From: Noviherbaspirillum sp.
GTDB lineage: Bacteria > Pseudomonadota > Gammaproteobacteria > Burkholderiales > Burkholderiaceae
DNA length: 7,717 nucleotides
Direction of reading: 5' to 3'
Assembly (NCBI GenBank): GCA_028292785.1
Contig: JAQGLQ010000177.1
Location: forward strand, 1-7,717
Shown: piece after piece, positions 1 through 5,337 of the stretch
Layout of the letters: the number at the start of each line of letters is the position of its first letter
Numbering within the stretch: position 1 is the stretch's first letter
Translations under genes and position numbers: made by a program
The notes under the pieces: model-generated
The model's input: only the letters and a program-made list of their open reading frames with translations
The model's database searches: none
What the model was told of the DNA's origin: nothing

Positions 1-170
1 TGCCGCCGCAAGATCAAAAATCGAGGGCCATCGTCGAACAGATGCGTGTCGATGAAGTGGCGCACGGCGCGGCGGCGCATTCAATGGGTGCCGCGAATAC
101 GCCGGCGCCCGTTCGGAAAGCGATGCAAGCCATGGCAAAAGTCATGACCACCACGGCTTACTATCTATAG
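1..170 (+). CDS. coq7: Coq7-type demethoxyubiquinone hydroxylase, 3' end only
   Basis: C-terminal 55 residues of a Coq7 family di-iron hydroxylase; codons are read from base 3 and the stop TAG is at 168-170. The fragment contains VDEVAHG, which fits the second E-x-x-H iron-binding motif of the family (Glu at 54-56, His at 63-65), followed by the usual alanine-rich C-terminal helix ending TTTAYYL. Known role of the family: a membrane-associated enzyme that hydroxylates the demethoxyubiquinone ring late in ubiquinone biosynthesis. The gene begins outside the window, so its start, promoter and first E-x-x-H motif cannot be seen. It converges on the OsmC-family gene with only 4 bases between the two stop codons, and I see no intrinsic terminator in that gap. 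Identity rests on a short but characteristic tail. Confidence 0.85.
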   Translation, partial: PPQDQKSRAIVEQMRVDEVAHGAAAHSMGAANTPAPVRKAMQAMAKVMTTTAYYL

Positions 171-174
171 GGCG

Positions 175-618
175 TTATGCCGCCGGCGTTTCCGCAAGGT
201 CATCGACAATGTCGAAGGTGTGCGTCATTTCGGCGGTTTTTTCCAGCATGATCGAAGCCGAACAATATTTTTCGTGGGACAGCTTGACTGCCCGCTCCAC
301 CAGATTCGCTTTCAGATTTCGGCCGCGCACCGTGAAATGGAAATGGATCTTGGTGAACACTTTCGGATCCTTTTCGGCGCGCTCGGATTTGAGCGTTACA
401 TCGCAGCCGCGTATGTCCTGACCGCTTTTTCGCAGGATCAGCACCACGTCGTAAGCCGTGCAGCCGCCGGTTCCCGCCAGCACGACCTCCATCGGTCGCG
501 GTGCCAGATTGCGGCCACCCCCCTCGGGAGCGCCATCCATCGTTACCACATGTCCAGACCCGGTTTCGGCCGTAAACGTCATTCCTGACAGGCCGCCCCA
601 ACGTACAATGCATTCCAT
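175..618 (-). CDS. OsmC family protein (YhfA-like)
   Basis: 147-residue OsmC/Ohr superfamily protein. The two conserved cysteines are seen in GGCTAYDVV (Cys53) and EKYCSAS (Cys119); in OsmC and Ohr such cysteines form the peroxide-reducing centre. The sequence resembles E. coli YhfA most (PRPMEVVLAGTGGC, then YCSASIMLEK), a branch whose substrate is not settled, so calling it a peroxidase is inference. Two further cysteines (3 and 72) are outside the core motif. The open frame extends to an ATG at 633, but I chose the ATG at 616-618: it has AAGGGG six bases upstream and gives the MECIVRW start that lines up with YhfA's MQARVKW. It is probably cytoplasmic, with no signal or membrane segment, and is monocistronic. 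A TACAAT (652-647, minus) could be its -10 box, but no good -35 goes with it. Confidence 0.88.
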   Translation of the reverse strand: MECIVRWGGLSGMTFTAETGSGHVVTMDGAPEGGGRNLAPRPMEVVLAGTGGCTAYDVVLILRKSGQDIRGCDVTLKSERAEKDPKVFTKIHFHFTVRGRNLKANLVERAVKLSHEKYCSASIMLEKTAEMTHTFDIVDDLAETPAA

Positions 619-624
619 CTGCAT

Positions 625-630
625 CCCCTT
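625..630 (-). promoter_or_regulatory. Ribosome binding site deciding the OsmC-family start
   Basis: AAGGGG on the minus strand, six bases before the ATG at 618-616. Three in-frame ATGs lie close together (631-633, 622-624, 616-618). The site lies after the first and directly touches the second, so only the third is correctly spaced. Confidence 0.65.
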
Positions 631-751
631 CATTCATAAGCCGGTTATTGTAACTGTTCGCGCCGTCTGGCATTTAAGGCGACGGAGCGGGGGAATGCAG
701 GATGCCGCCAGCTTGTCAGAGTGGAATGAGAAAACGTGTATTCCATAAAAA

Positions 752-781
752 TTGACGCCAAGTCTTTGAAAAGGCTATAAT
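752..781 (+). promoter_or_regulatory. Sigma70-type promoter of rplM-rpsI
   Basis: TTGACG (752-757) and a perfect TATAAT (776-781) are separated by 18 bases. An A/T-rich run just upstream (about 738-751) could act as an UP element, as is common at ribosomal protein promoters. The expected start is near 788, giving a leader of about 110 nt before rplM. This is the best-matching promoter in the window. Confidence 0.8.
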
Positions 782-824
782 TTCAGGCTTTCCGTTCGCT
801 CAGGAAAAGACAACAAGGCAGAGT

Positions 825-846
825 CCGTACGGTCGTCAAATGACGA
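825..846 (+). promoter_or_regulatory. Adjacent dyads in the rplM leader (candidate regulatory structure)
   Basis: The rplM leader carries the 8-bp palindrome CCGTACGG (825-832), followed at once by TCGTCA-AA-TGACGA (833-846), which as RNA can fold into a 5-bp stem with an AAAU loop. In E. coli, L13 is reported to repress translation of its own rplM-rpsI mRNA, so a structured leader is plausible. No match to a named motif is claimed. Short palindromes arise by chance, so this is only a candidate. Confidence 0.3.
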
Positions 847-898
847 AGTTGGCGGAACCACCATATTTGAGCGTTAAAAATATCTTCAGGAAGTCATC

Positions 899-1327
899 AT
901 GAAAACCTTTTCCGCTAAATCCCATGAGGTAAAGCGCGACTGGTTCGTGATTGACGCGACGGACAAAGTCCTCGGACGTGTTGCCAGCGAAGTGGCACTC
1001 CGACTACGCGGCAAACACAAACCGGAATTTACTCCTCACGTCGACACGGGCGATTTCATCATCGTCATCAACGCAGGCAAGCTGCGCGTGACCGGCAACA
1101 AGGCACTGGACAAGACGTATTACCGCCACAGCACCTATCCGGGCGGCATCTACGAAACCAATTTCCAGAAAATGCAAGAGCGTTTTCCCGGCCGTGCGCT
1201 GGAAAAAGCCGTCAAGGGCATGCTGCCCAAAGGCCCGCTCGGCTATGCGATGATCACCAAGCTCAAAGTGTATGCAGAAGGCTCGCATCCGCATGCTGCC
1301 CAGCAACCCAAAGCACTCGAAATCTAA
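899..1327 (+). CDS. rplM: 50S ribosomal protein L13
   Basis: 142 residues, the same length as E. coli L13 and alignable from end to end. Seen: the start MKTFSAK, the core [20 protein letters not shown] (residues 38-57) and the family signature [22 protein letters not shown] near residues 100-121, ending [12 protein letters not shown]13 binds 23S rRNA and is an early assembly protein of the large subunit. The start is supported by an AGGAAG just upstream (889-894). It is the first gene of the two-gene operon with rpsI, nine bases apart, driven by the promoter at 752-781 through a leader of about 110 nt. Autoregulation by L13 is known in E. coli and possible here, but not shown. Nothing is truncated or unusual. 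Confidence 0.98.
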   Translation: MKTFSAKSHEVKRDWFVIDATDKVLGRVASEVALRLRGKHKPEFTPHVDTGDFIIVINAGKLRVTGNKALDKTYYRHSTYPGGIYETNFQKMQERFPGRALEKAVKGMLPKGPLGYAMITKLKVYAEGSHPHAAQQPKALEI

Positions 1328-1336
1328 GGAAAAGAC

Positions 1337-1729
1337 ATGATCGGTAACTACAATTATGGAACCGGCCGTCGCAAGAGTGCAGTGGCTCGCGTATTCATCA
1401 AGTCCGGCTCTGGCCAAATCGTCGTCAACGGCAAGCCTGCCAACGAATATTTTTCGCGTGAAACCGGTCTGATGGTTATTCGTCAACCGCTTGAACTCAC
1501 CGACAACGTCGAGCGTTTCGACATCATGGTCAATGTGAACGGCGGCGGCGAGTCCGGACAGGCTGGCGCGGTCCGTCATGGCATTACACGTGCCCTGATC
1601 GACTACGACGCGACGCTGAAACCCGCTCTGGCGAAAGCCGGCTTCGTTACTCGCGACGCGCGCGAAGTCGAACGGAAAAAAGTCGGTTTGCGCAAAGCAC
1701 GTCGCGCAAAACAGTTCTCCAAGCGCTAA
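1337..1729 (+). CDS. rpsI: 30S ribosomal protein S9
   Basis: 130 residues, the usual bacterial length. Seen: the N-terminal [13 protein letters not shown], the S9 signature [19 protein letters not shown] (about residues 74-92), and the basic C-terminal tail ending in KQFSKR. In the 30S subunit this tail reaches into the decoding region and its last Arg contacts the P-site tRNA (known for the family). The ribosome binding site AAGGA (1326-1330) overlaps the rplM stop codon and lies six bases from the ATG, which points to translational coupling with rplM and balanced production of the two proteins. It is the last gene of the operon and is followed closely by an intrinsic terminator. Nothing unusual was seen. 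Confidence 0.98.
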   Translation: MIGNYNYGTGRRKSAVARVFIKSGSGQIVVNGKPANEYFSRETGLMVIRQPLELTDNVERFDIMVNVNGGGESGQAGAVRHGITRALIDYDATLKPALAKAGFVTRDAREVERKKVGLRKARRAKQFSKR

Positions 1730-1750
1730 GCTGCGTTTTCAGAGCATCGG

Positions 1751-1780
1751 AAAGCCGCCTGGTTCGCCTGGCGGCTTTTT
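1751..1780 (+). terminator. Intrinsic terminator of rplM-rpsI
   Basis: Arms AAAGCCGCC (1751-1759) and GGCGGCTTT (1770-1778) pair over 9 bp. Above a single T-T mismatch, GG and CC close a TTCG tetraloop (1763-1766). A run of five T (1776-1780) follows. It begins 21 bases after the rpsI stop and separates the ribosomal operon from argC. Confidence 0.9.
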
Positions 1781-1788
1781 ACGTTTGT

Positions 1789-1861
1789 TGCAGCAGTGTT
1801 TATGACTGCAGCATATGGTGTGCAGCGGCAATTTACGTTGCAGTTAACATGAGAGATGCAG
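1789..1861 (+). repeat. Five TGCAG copies between rpsI and argC
   Basis: TGCAG occurs at 1789, 1807, 1821, 1839 and 1857, spaced 18, 14, 18 and 18 bases, within 73 bases of the argC upstream region. The first copy pairs with CTGCA at 1806-1810, and the last sits in the loop of AGAGA-TGCAGGT-TCTCT (1852-1868), directly before the argC ribosome binding site. It is not an E. coli-type ARG box. No convincing -35/-10 pair for argC was found here, so the function is unknown; it may be a protein-binding region or chance. Confidence 0.4.
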
Positions 1862-1883
1862 GTTCTCTTGGCAAGGAAATGAC

Positions 1884-2927
1884 ATGATCAAAGTCGGTAT
1901 CGTCGGCGGCACAGGTTATACAGGCGTCGAATTGTTGCGCTTGCTGGCAGCACATCCGCAAGCAAAGTTGAGCGTGATTACCTCCCGCAAGGAAGACGGC
2001 ATGCCGGTGGCGGATATGTTCCCGTCGCTGCGCGGATTTGTCCCGCTCGCTTTTTCGTCGCCCGAAAAAGCGAAGCTGACGGAATGCGATGTGGTCTTTT
2101 TCGCCACACCGCACGGCGTAGCGATGGCGCAGGCAAAGGAACTGCTCGCCGCCGGAGTGAAGATCATCGATCTTGCCGCCGACTTTCGGTTGAAAGACAC
2201 AGCCGTATTCGAAAAATGGTATGGGATGCCGCATTCATGCCCCGACCTCTTGGAAGAGGCGGTGTATGGGCTGCCGGAAATCAATCGCGAAGCGATAGCC
2301 AAGGCGCGCATCATCGGTCTACCGGGATGCTATCCGACTTCAATGCAGCTTGGTTATGCGCCTTTGCTTGCCCAAGCCAATCCGCTGGTCAACGAAGCAA
2401 TGCTGATCGCCGATTGCAAATCCGGCGTTTCCGGCGCCGGCCGCAAGGCGGAGGTACACACGCTGCTGGCGGAAGCCGCCGACAATTTCAAGGCTTATGG
2501 TGTAAAAGGGCACCGCCATCTGCCCGAAACGACGCAGGGTCTGCAGGCAATTGCCGGACGCAAGATCGGTCTGACCTTCGTGCCCCATCTCGTACCGATG
2601 ATTCGCGGTATCCATTCGACGCTCTATGCGACCATCCTTCCCGATGCGCGCAATACGGATTTCCAGGCCTTGTATGAAAATTATTACAAGGATGAGAAAT
2701 TCGTCGACGTCATGCCTCCCGGCAGTCACCCCGAAACCCGTTCGGTTCGTGCTTCCAATAAATTGCGAATCGCGATCCATCGGCCGGACAACGGCGATGT
2801 GCTGGTAATTCTGGTGGTGGAAGACAATCTGGTCAAAGGCGCAGCGGGACAGGGCGTGCAATGCATGAATATCATGTTCGGTCTTGATGAAACCGCAGGA
2901 CTGATGCAGGTTCCTGTACTACCGTAG
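1884..2927 (+). CDS. argC: N-acetyl-gamma-glutamyl-phosphate reductase
   Basis: 347-residue ArgC, which reduces N-acetyl-glutamyl-5-phosphate with NADPH to the semialdehyde, the third step of arginine synthesis, in the cytoplasm. Seen: the nucleotide-binding loop VGGTGYTG (residues 7-14), FFATPHG, the catalytic Cys149 in [17 protein letters not shown] (180-187), the conserved GHRHLPE (209-215) that carries the active-site His, and [12 protein letters not shown] near the C-terminus. Length and motifs fit the long ArgC type that includes the E. coli enzyme. The start ATG has AAGGA (1873-1877) six bases upstream. It stands alone: a terminator lies before it, the next gene is about 300 bases on, and no other arg gene is in the window. 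The upstream region holds the TGCAG cluster but no clear promoter. The TAG stop is followed only by a weak A/T hairpin (2932-2950), so its terminator is uncertain. Confidence 0.97.
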   Translation: MIKVGIVGGTGYTGVELLRLLAAHPQAKLSVITSRKEDGMPVADMFPSLRGFVPLAFSSPEKAKLTECDVVFFATPHGVAMAQAKELLAAGVKIIDLAADFRLKDTAVFEKWYGMPHSCPDLLEEAVYGLPEINREAIAKARIIGLPGCYPTSMQLGYAPLLAQANPLVNEAMLIADCKSGVSGAGRKAEVHTLLAEAADNFKAYGVKGHRHLPETTQGLQAIAGRKIGLTFVPHLVPMIRGIHSTLYATILPDARNTDFQALYENYYKDEKFVDVMPPGSHPETRSVRASNKLRIAIHRPDNGDVLVILVVEDNLVKGAAGQGVQCMNIMFGLDETAGLMQVPVLP

Positions 2928-3088
2928 AGTTTTTCATGTCTGAAATGAAATAATGGTTGGAAGCAGGTTTGCCATGCCGCAGGGAATACCGACATTTGAT
3001 GCGTTGTCGACAATCTGCAACTATCGGATACTTTTGCTGGCAAGGCAAAGTGCTATCATGACTTGCTTCCAGGAAAAATTGAACGGGA

Positions 3089-3117
3089 TCGACATCCAAG
3101 CCTAGCTTGAACATTAT
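3089..3117 (+). promoter_or_regulatory. Candidate promoter of the bactofilin gene
   Basis: TCGACA (3089-3094, 5 of 6 consensus bases) and CATTAT (3112-3117, 4 of 6) are separated by 17 bases. A start near 3124 would place the first leader hairpin (3126-3146) at the very 5' end of the message. Other TTGAAC boxes nearby (3079, 3107) lack a good -10 partner. Confidence 0.4.
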
Positions 3118-3125
3118 TAGCGAAT

Positions 3126-3165
3126 GGAAGGGCTGTTGACCCTTCCGGGATGCGCGGAGGCGCAT
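3126..3165 (+). promoter_or_regulatory. Two tandem hairpins in the bactofilin leader
   Basis: Hairpin 1 is GGAAGGG (3126-3132) with CCCTTCC (3140-3146), 7 bp with a 7-nt loop. Hairpin 2 is ATGCGC (3150-3155) with GCGCAT (3160-3165), 6 bp with a GGAG loop. Neither is followed by a T run, so they are not terminators. They lie about 60 bases before the bactofilin start. They may stabilise the 5' end of the mRNA or form a control element; both are inferences. Confidence 0.4.
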
Positions 3166-3225
3166 GTGTTCCTCGGACGTGGAATACCAGCACGATAGAT
3201 CGCGAATCTGTAAAGGAGAGCCAGT

Positions 3226-3615
3226 ATGTTAGGCCGTAAAACCAAAAGTACGATCGATAGTCTGATTGGTGTATCAACCACGATTGAAGGAAATATCCAG
3301 TTCAAGGGCGGGCTTCGCATTGATGGACAGGTCAAGGGCAATGTGATCGCGGATGCGGAGGACGAGAGCATGCTGGTTATTTCGGAACATGCGAAGGTTG
3401 AAGGAGAGGTACGCGCTGCGCATCTCGTCGTCAACGGGGAGATCACCGGCACGGTCCACTCAACCGATCTGCTTGAATTACAGTCGAGAGCCCGCATAAC
3501 TGGAGATGTGTTCTACAAAGCATTGGAGATGCACGGCGGCGCGTTGGTATCAGGGAAATTGACACACGATCAACTCGGCGAGCCGGTTCTCAAGCTTGCG
3601 CTATCAAATACGTGA
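3226..3615 (+). CDS. Bactofilin (polymer-forming cytoskeletal protein)
   Basis: 129-residue bactofilin family protein. After a short N-terminal tail (MLGRKTKSTIDSLIG, hydrophobic and basic) comes the beta-helix core, seen as spaced I/V-x-G repeats: TTIEGNIQFKGGLRIDG, QVKGNV, AKVEGEVRA, LVVNGEITGTV and RARITGDV (about residues 18-95). The C-terminal tail is short. Bactofilins polymerise without nucleotide into filaments, often at the inner membrane through the N-terminal tail, and in several bacteria position cell-wall hydrolases or help set cell shape (H. pylori CcmA, for example). The ATG has a strong AAGGAG (3213-3218) seven bases upstream. The gene precedes erpA by 54 bases; the M23 peptidase lies about 1.7 kb away on the other strand. 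The partner and role in this organism are inferred, not shown. Confidence 0.93.
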   Translation: MLGRKTKSTIDSLIGVSTTIEGNIQFKGGLRIDGQVKGNVIADAEDESMLVISEHAKVEGEVRAAHLVVNGEITGTVHSTDLLELQSRARITGDVFYKALEMHGGALVSGKLTHDQLGEPVLKLALSNT

Positions 3616-3630
3616 TAACGCCTTCAGGTC

Positions 3631-3636
3631 TATAAT
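3631..3636 (+). promoter_or_regulatory. Possible -10 box of erpA
   Basis: A perfect TATAAT lies 33 bases before the erpA ATG, just after the bactofilin stop. I find no good -35 at 16-18 bases, so it may be activator-dependent or chance. erpA may also be read from the bactofilin transcript, since no terminator lies between them. I saw no clear IscR site. Confidence 0.35.
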
Positions 3637-3669
3637 TGACCCCTTGCTGTTTGCTTTCAGGAGTCTGAA

Positions 3670-4020
3670 ATGAATGCTGTGACCGAAAACCTCGAGCCGA
3701 TCCTCTTCAGCGATAGCGCTGCATCCAAGGTCGCCCAGTTGATTGAAGAAGAGGGCAATCCGGATTTGAAGCTGCGGGTGTTTGTGCAGGGAGGCGGGTG
3801 TTCCGGTTTCCAGTACGGCTTTACCTTCGATGAAATCACCAATGAAGACGATTTCACGATGGCCAAGAATGGCGTGCAATTGCTGATCGATTCGATGAGC
3901 TATCAATATCTGCTCGGCGCGGAAATCGACTACAAGGACGATTTGGAAGGCGCTCAGTTCGTGATCAAGAATCCGAACGCGACAACCACCTGCGGATGCG
4001 GATCGTCGTTTTCCGTCTGA
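3670..4020 (+). CDS. erpA: Iron-sulfur cluster insertion protein ErpA
   Basis: 116-residue A-type Fe-S carrier that takes clusters from the assembly machinery and delivers them to target enzymes in the cytoplasm. Seen: [15 protein letters not shown] with Cys44, and the C-terminal [11 protein letters not shown] with Cys108 and Cys110; these three cysteines are the family's cluster ligands. The full length and the sequence LILF-type start ([13 protein letters not shown]) and [12 protein letters not shown] favour ErpA over IscA or SufA, though these paralogues are similar. The start is set by AGGAG (3659-3663) six bases before the ATG. It follows the bactofilin gene by 54 bases and may be cotranscribed. 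It converges with anmK on a shared bidirectional terminator. No isc or suf genes are in the window. Confidence 0.95.
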   Translation: MNAVTENLEPILFSDSAASKVAQLIEEEGNPDLKLRVFVQGGGCSGFQYGFTFDEITNEDDFTMAKNGVQLLIDSMSYQYLLGAEIDYKDDLEGAQFVIKNPNATTTCGCGSSFSV

Positions 4021-4037
4021 TCCGGTCTCCAATCAAT

Positions 4038-4069
4038 AAAAAAGCGCGGGCAATGCCTGCGCTTTTTTT
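4038..4069. terminator. Bidirectional terminator between erpA and anmK
   Basis: The core stem GCGCGGGC (4044-4051) pairs with GCCTGCGC (4055-4062) through one G-U pair, with an AAT loop. It is extended by six A-T pairs (4038-4043 with 4063-4068). Seven T follow on the plus strand and six or more on the minus strand, so it can end erpA and anmK transcripts alike. Confidence 0.9.
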
Positions 4070-4101
4070 ATTCGCGTATTGGTCGAAGGCAGACCAGACG
4101 C

Positions 4102-5226
4102 TCAAGCCGGGTAAAGTGCTCCCAGCATGCGCAATCCCTTGGCGGCGGTAACCGAAGGCAAATTGCCCGGCTGGCGCTCTACGTGCCGATGCGCGAGCCA
4201 GGCGAAAGCGAGCGCTTCGACATGGTTGGGAGATACGCCAAGCGTCGCAGTCGAGCGCACGGCGGCCTGATGAGTATGTGCCAGCAGCGCTTCCTGCAGA
4301 CTGCGCATCAAGTGGCTGTTGTAGGCGCCGCCTCCGCATACATACACCGCCGACGCATGCGGTGCCCAGGTCCTGATCGCATCGGCCAACGTCGCAGCCG
4401 TAAATTGCGTCAGCGTAGCCTGCACATCGGCCGGTGCTGCATGGGAAACCGAGCCAAGCTTGCCTGCCAGCCAGTCAGCATGGAACAGGTCGCGGCCGGT
4501 ACTCTTGGGCGGCGGCAGTTTAAGGAATGGTTCGTCCAGCAAGGCATCGAGCAATAACGGAATAACCTGTCCGCTCGCACCCCAGGCGCCGTCGGCATCG
4601 TAGGGTTTGCCCTGATGCCGCGAAATCCAGAGATCCATCAGCACATTGCCCGGACCGGTATCGAAGCCGATCACCTTCTCGTCCCGATCCAGTACGCTGA
4701 TGTTGCCAATGCCGCCGATATTGGCGACTACGCGGCATTCGTCGCTCTTGCCGAAGATCGCTTGATGAAATGCCGGCACCAGAGGTGCGCCCTGACCGCC
4801 GGCGGCGATGTCACGGCCGCGAAAATCGGTGACCACATCGATCGATGTCAATTCCGCCAGCAAGGCGGCATTGCCGGTCTGGCGCGTATAGCCGAGTTCC
4901 GGACGATGTCGCACGGTTTGCCCATGGGCGCCGATCGCCGTTACCGCTTCGGGACCGATCCCGGCTTGCGAAAGCAATTGTGTCACGCACGCGGCGTAAT
5001 GCCGCGCAAGCCCATTCGCCGCTAATGCCTCGCGATGAATTTCGTTTTCTCCCGGGGATTGCAGCGCCATGAATTCATCGCGCAATTCCGGCGGGAACGG
5101 AAGGTAAGCGGTTGTCAGAGTTCGAATCGGTTCGTTATGCACGAACGAAGCGAGCACGCCATCGACCCCGTCGAGGCTGGTACCTGACATCAGGCCGATA
5201 AAGAGGGATTCGTTTGGTGTGCGCAT
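4102..5226 (-). CDS. anmK: Anhydro-N-acetylmuramic acid kinase
   Basis: 374-residue AnmK, close to the usual length of about 370. It opens and phosphorylates 1,6-anhydro-MurNAc released from murein turnover, giving MurNAc-6-phosphate in the cytoplasm. Seen: the N-terminal ATP-binding FIGLMSGTSLDG (9-20), IGAHGQTVRH (98-107), DFRGRDIAAGGQGAPLVP (134-151), NIGGIGN (169-175), GFDTGPGN with the probable catalytic Asp189, and CGGGAYN (297-303). The ATG at 5226 is the only suitable start: the next ATG would cut into the ATP loop, and upstream the frame soon meets a stop. Oddly, there is no proper ribosome binding site, because the seven bases before the ATG are all T, the U-run of a terminator hairpin. 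It lies 111 bases downstream of the M23 peptidase, same strand, a murein hydrolase that fits the same wall-turnover theme. MurQ, the next recycling enzyme, is not in the window. Confidence 0.96.
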   Translation of the reverse strand: MRTPNESLFIGLMSGTSLDGVDGVLASFVHNEPIRTLTTAYLPFPPELRDEFMALQSPGENEIHREALAANGLARHYAACVTQLLSQAGIGPEAVTAIGAHGQTVRHRPELGYTRQTGNAALLAELTSIDVVTDFRGRDIAAGGQGAPLVPAFHQAIFGKSDECRVVANIGGIGNISVLDRDEKVIGFDTGPGNVLMDLWISRHQGKPYDADGAWGASGQVIPLLLDALLDEPFLKLPPPKSTGRDLFHADWLAGKLGSVSHAAPADVQATLTQFTAATLADAIRTWAPHASAVYVCGGGAYNSHLMRSLQEALLAHTHQAAVRSTATLGVSPNHVEALAFAWLAHRHVERQPGNLPSVTAAKGLRMLGALYPA

Positions 5227-5274
5227 AAAAAAACCGTCCAGTGATGCCCGATTCTAACGGGCCTGGACGGTTTT
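5227..5274 (-). terminator. Terminator-type hairpin touching the anmK start codon
   Basis: In the minus direction the message reads 12-bp outer arms (5274-5263 with 5241-5230: AAAACCGTCCAG against CTGGACGGTTTT), a 4-nt one-sided bulge (5245-5242), a 5-bp inner stem (5262-5258 with 5250-5246) and a 7-nt loop. Seven U (5233-5227) follow, then directly the anmK ATG. It fits the terminator of the M23 peptidase gene, whose stop is 63 bases upstream. It also hides the only weak Shine-Dalgarno-like bases (GGACGG) in its 3' arm. A role in attenuating anmK is possible but not shown. Confidence 0.85.
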
Positions 5275-5337
5275 AGGTTTGTCGAGGCCAGCCTTTGTCT
5301 GCAAACATCGCAGGCAAGCGGCAGCAGTCTTCCAGCC

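Noticed and set aside
647..652. TACAAT (minus strand) as the OsmC-family gene promoter
   Set aside because: The -10 looks fair but the best upstream partner (TTAAAT, 19 bases away) is poor, so I mention it only in the gene entry.
1004..1579. 191-codon minus-strand ORF across rplM and rpsI
   Set aside because: It is antisense to two fully conserved ribosomal protein genes and has no recognisable product.
1802..1852. 16-codon ORF upstream of argC as a possible arginine leader peptide
   Set aside because: It has only one arginine codon, no ribosome binding site and no terminator-like attenuator after it.
3004..3013. Perfect 10-bp palindrome TTGTCGACAA upstream of the bactofilin gene as an operator
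   Set aside because: A 10-bp palindrome is expected several times by chance in a window of this size, and it is not positioned on a promoter candidate.
3054..3059. TATCAT as a -10 box for the bactofilin gene
   Set aside because: The only reasonable -35 (TTGCTG, 3034-3039) is 14 bases away, too close, and the pair at 3089-3117 is better spaced.
2953..3105. 50-codon ORF between argC and the bactofilin gene
   Set aside because: No ribosome binding site, no recognisable family, and it overlaps the bactofilin promoter candidate; the composition looks like non-coding sequence.
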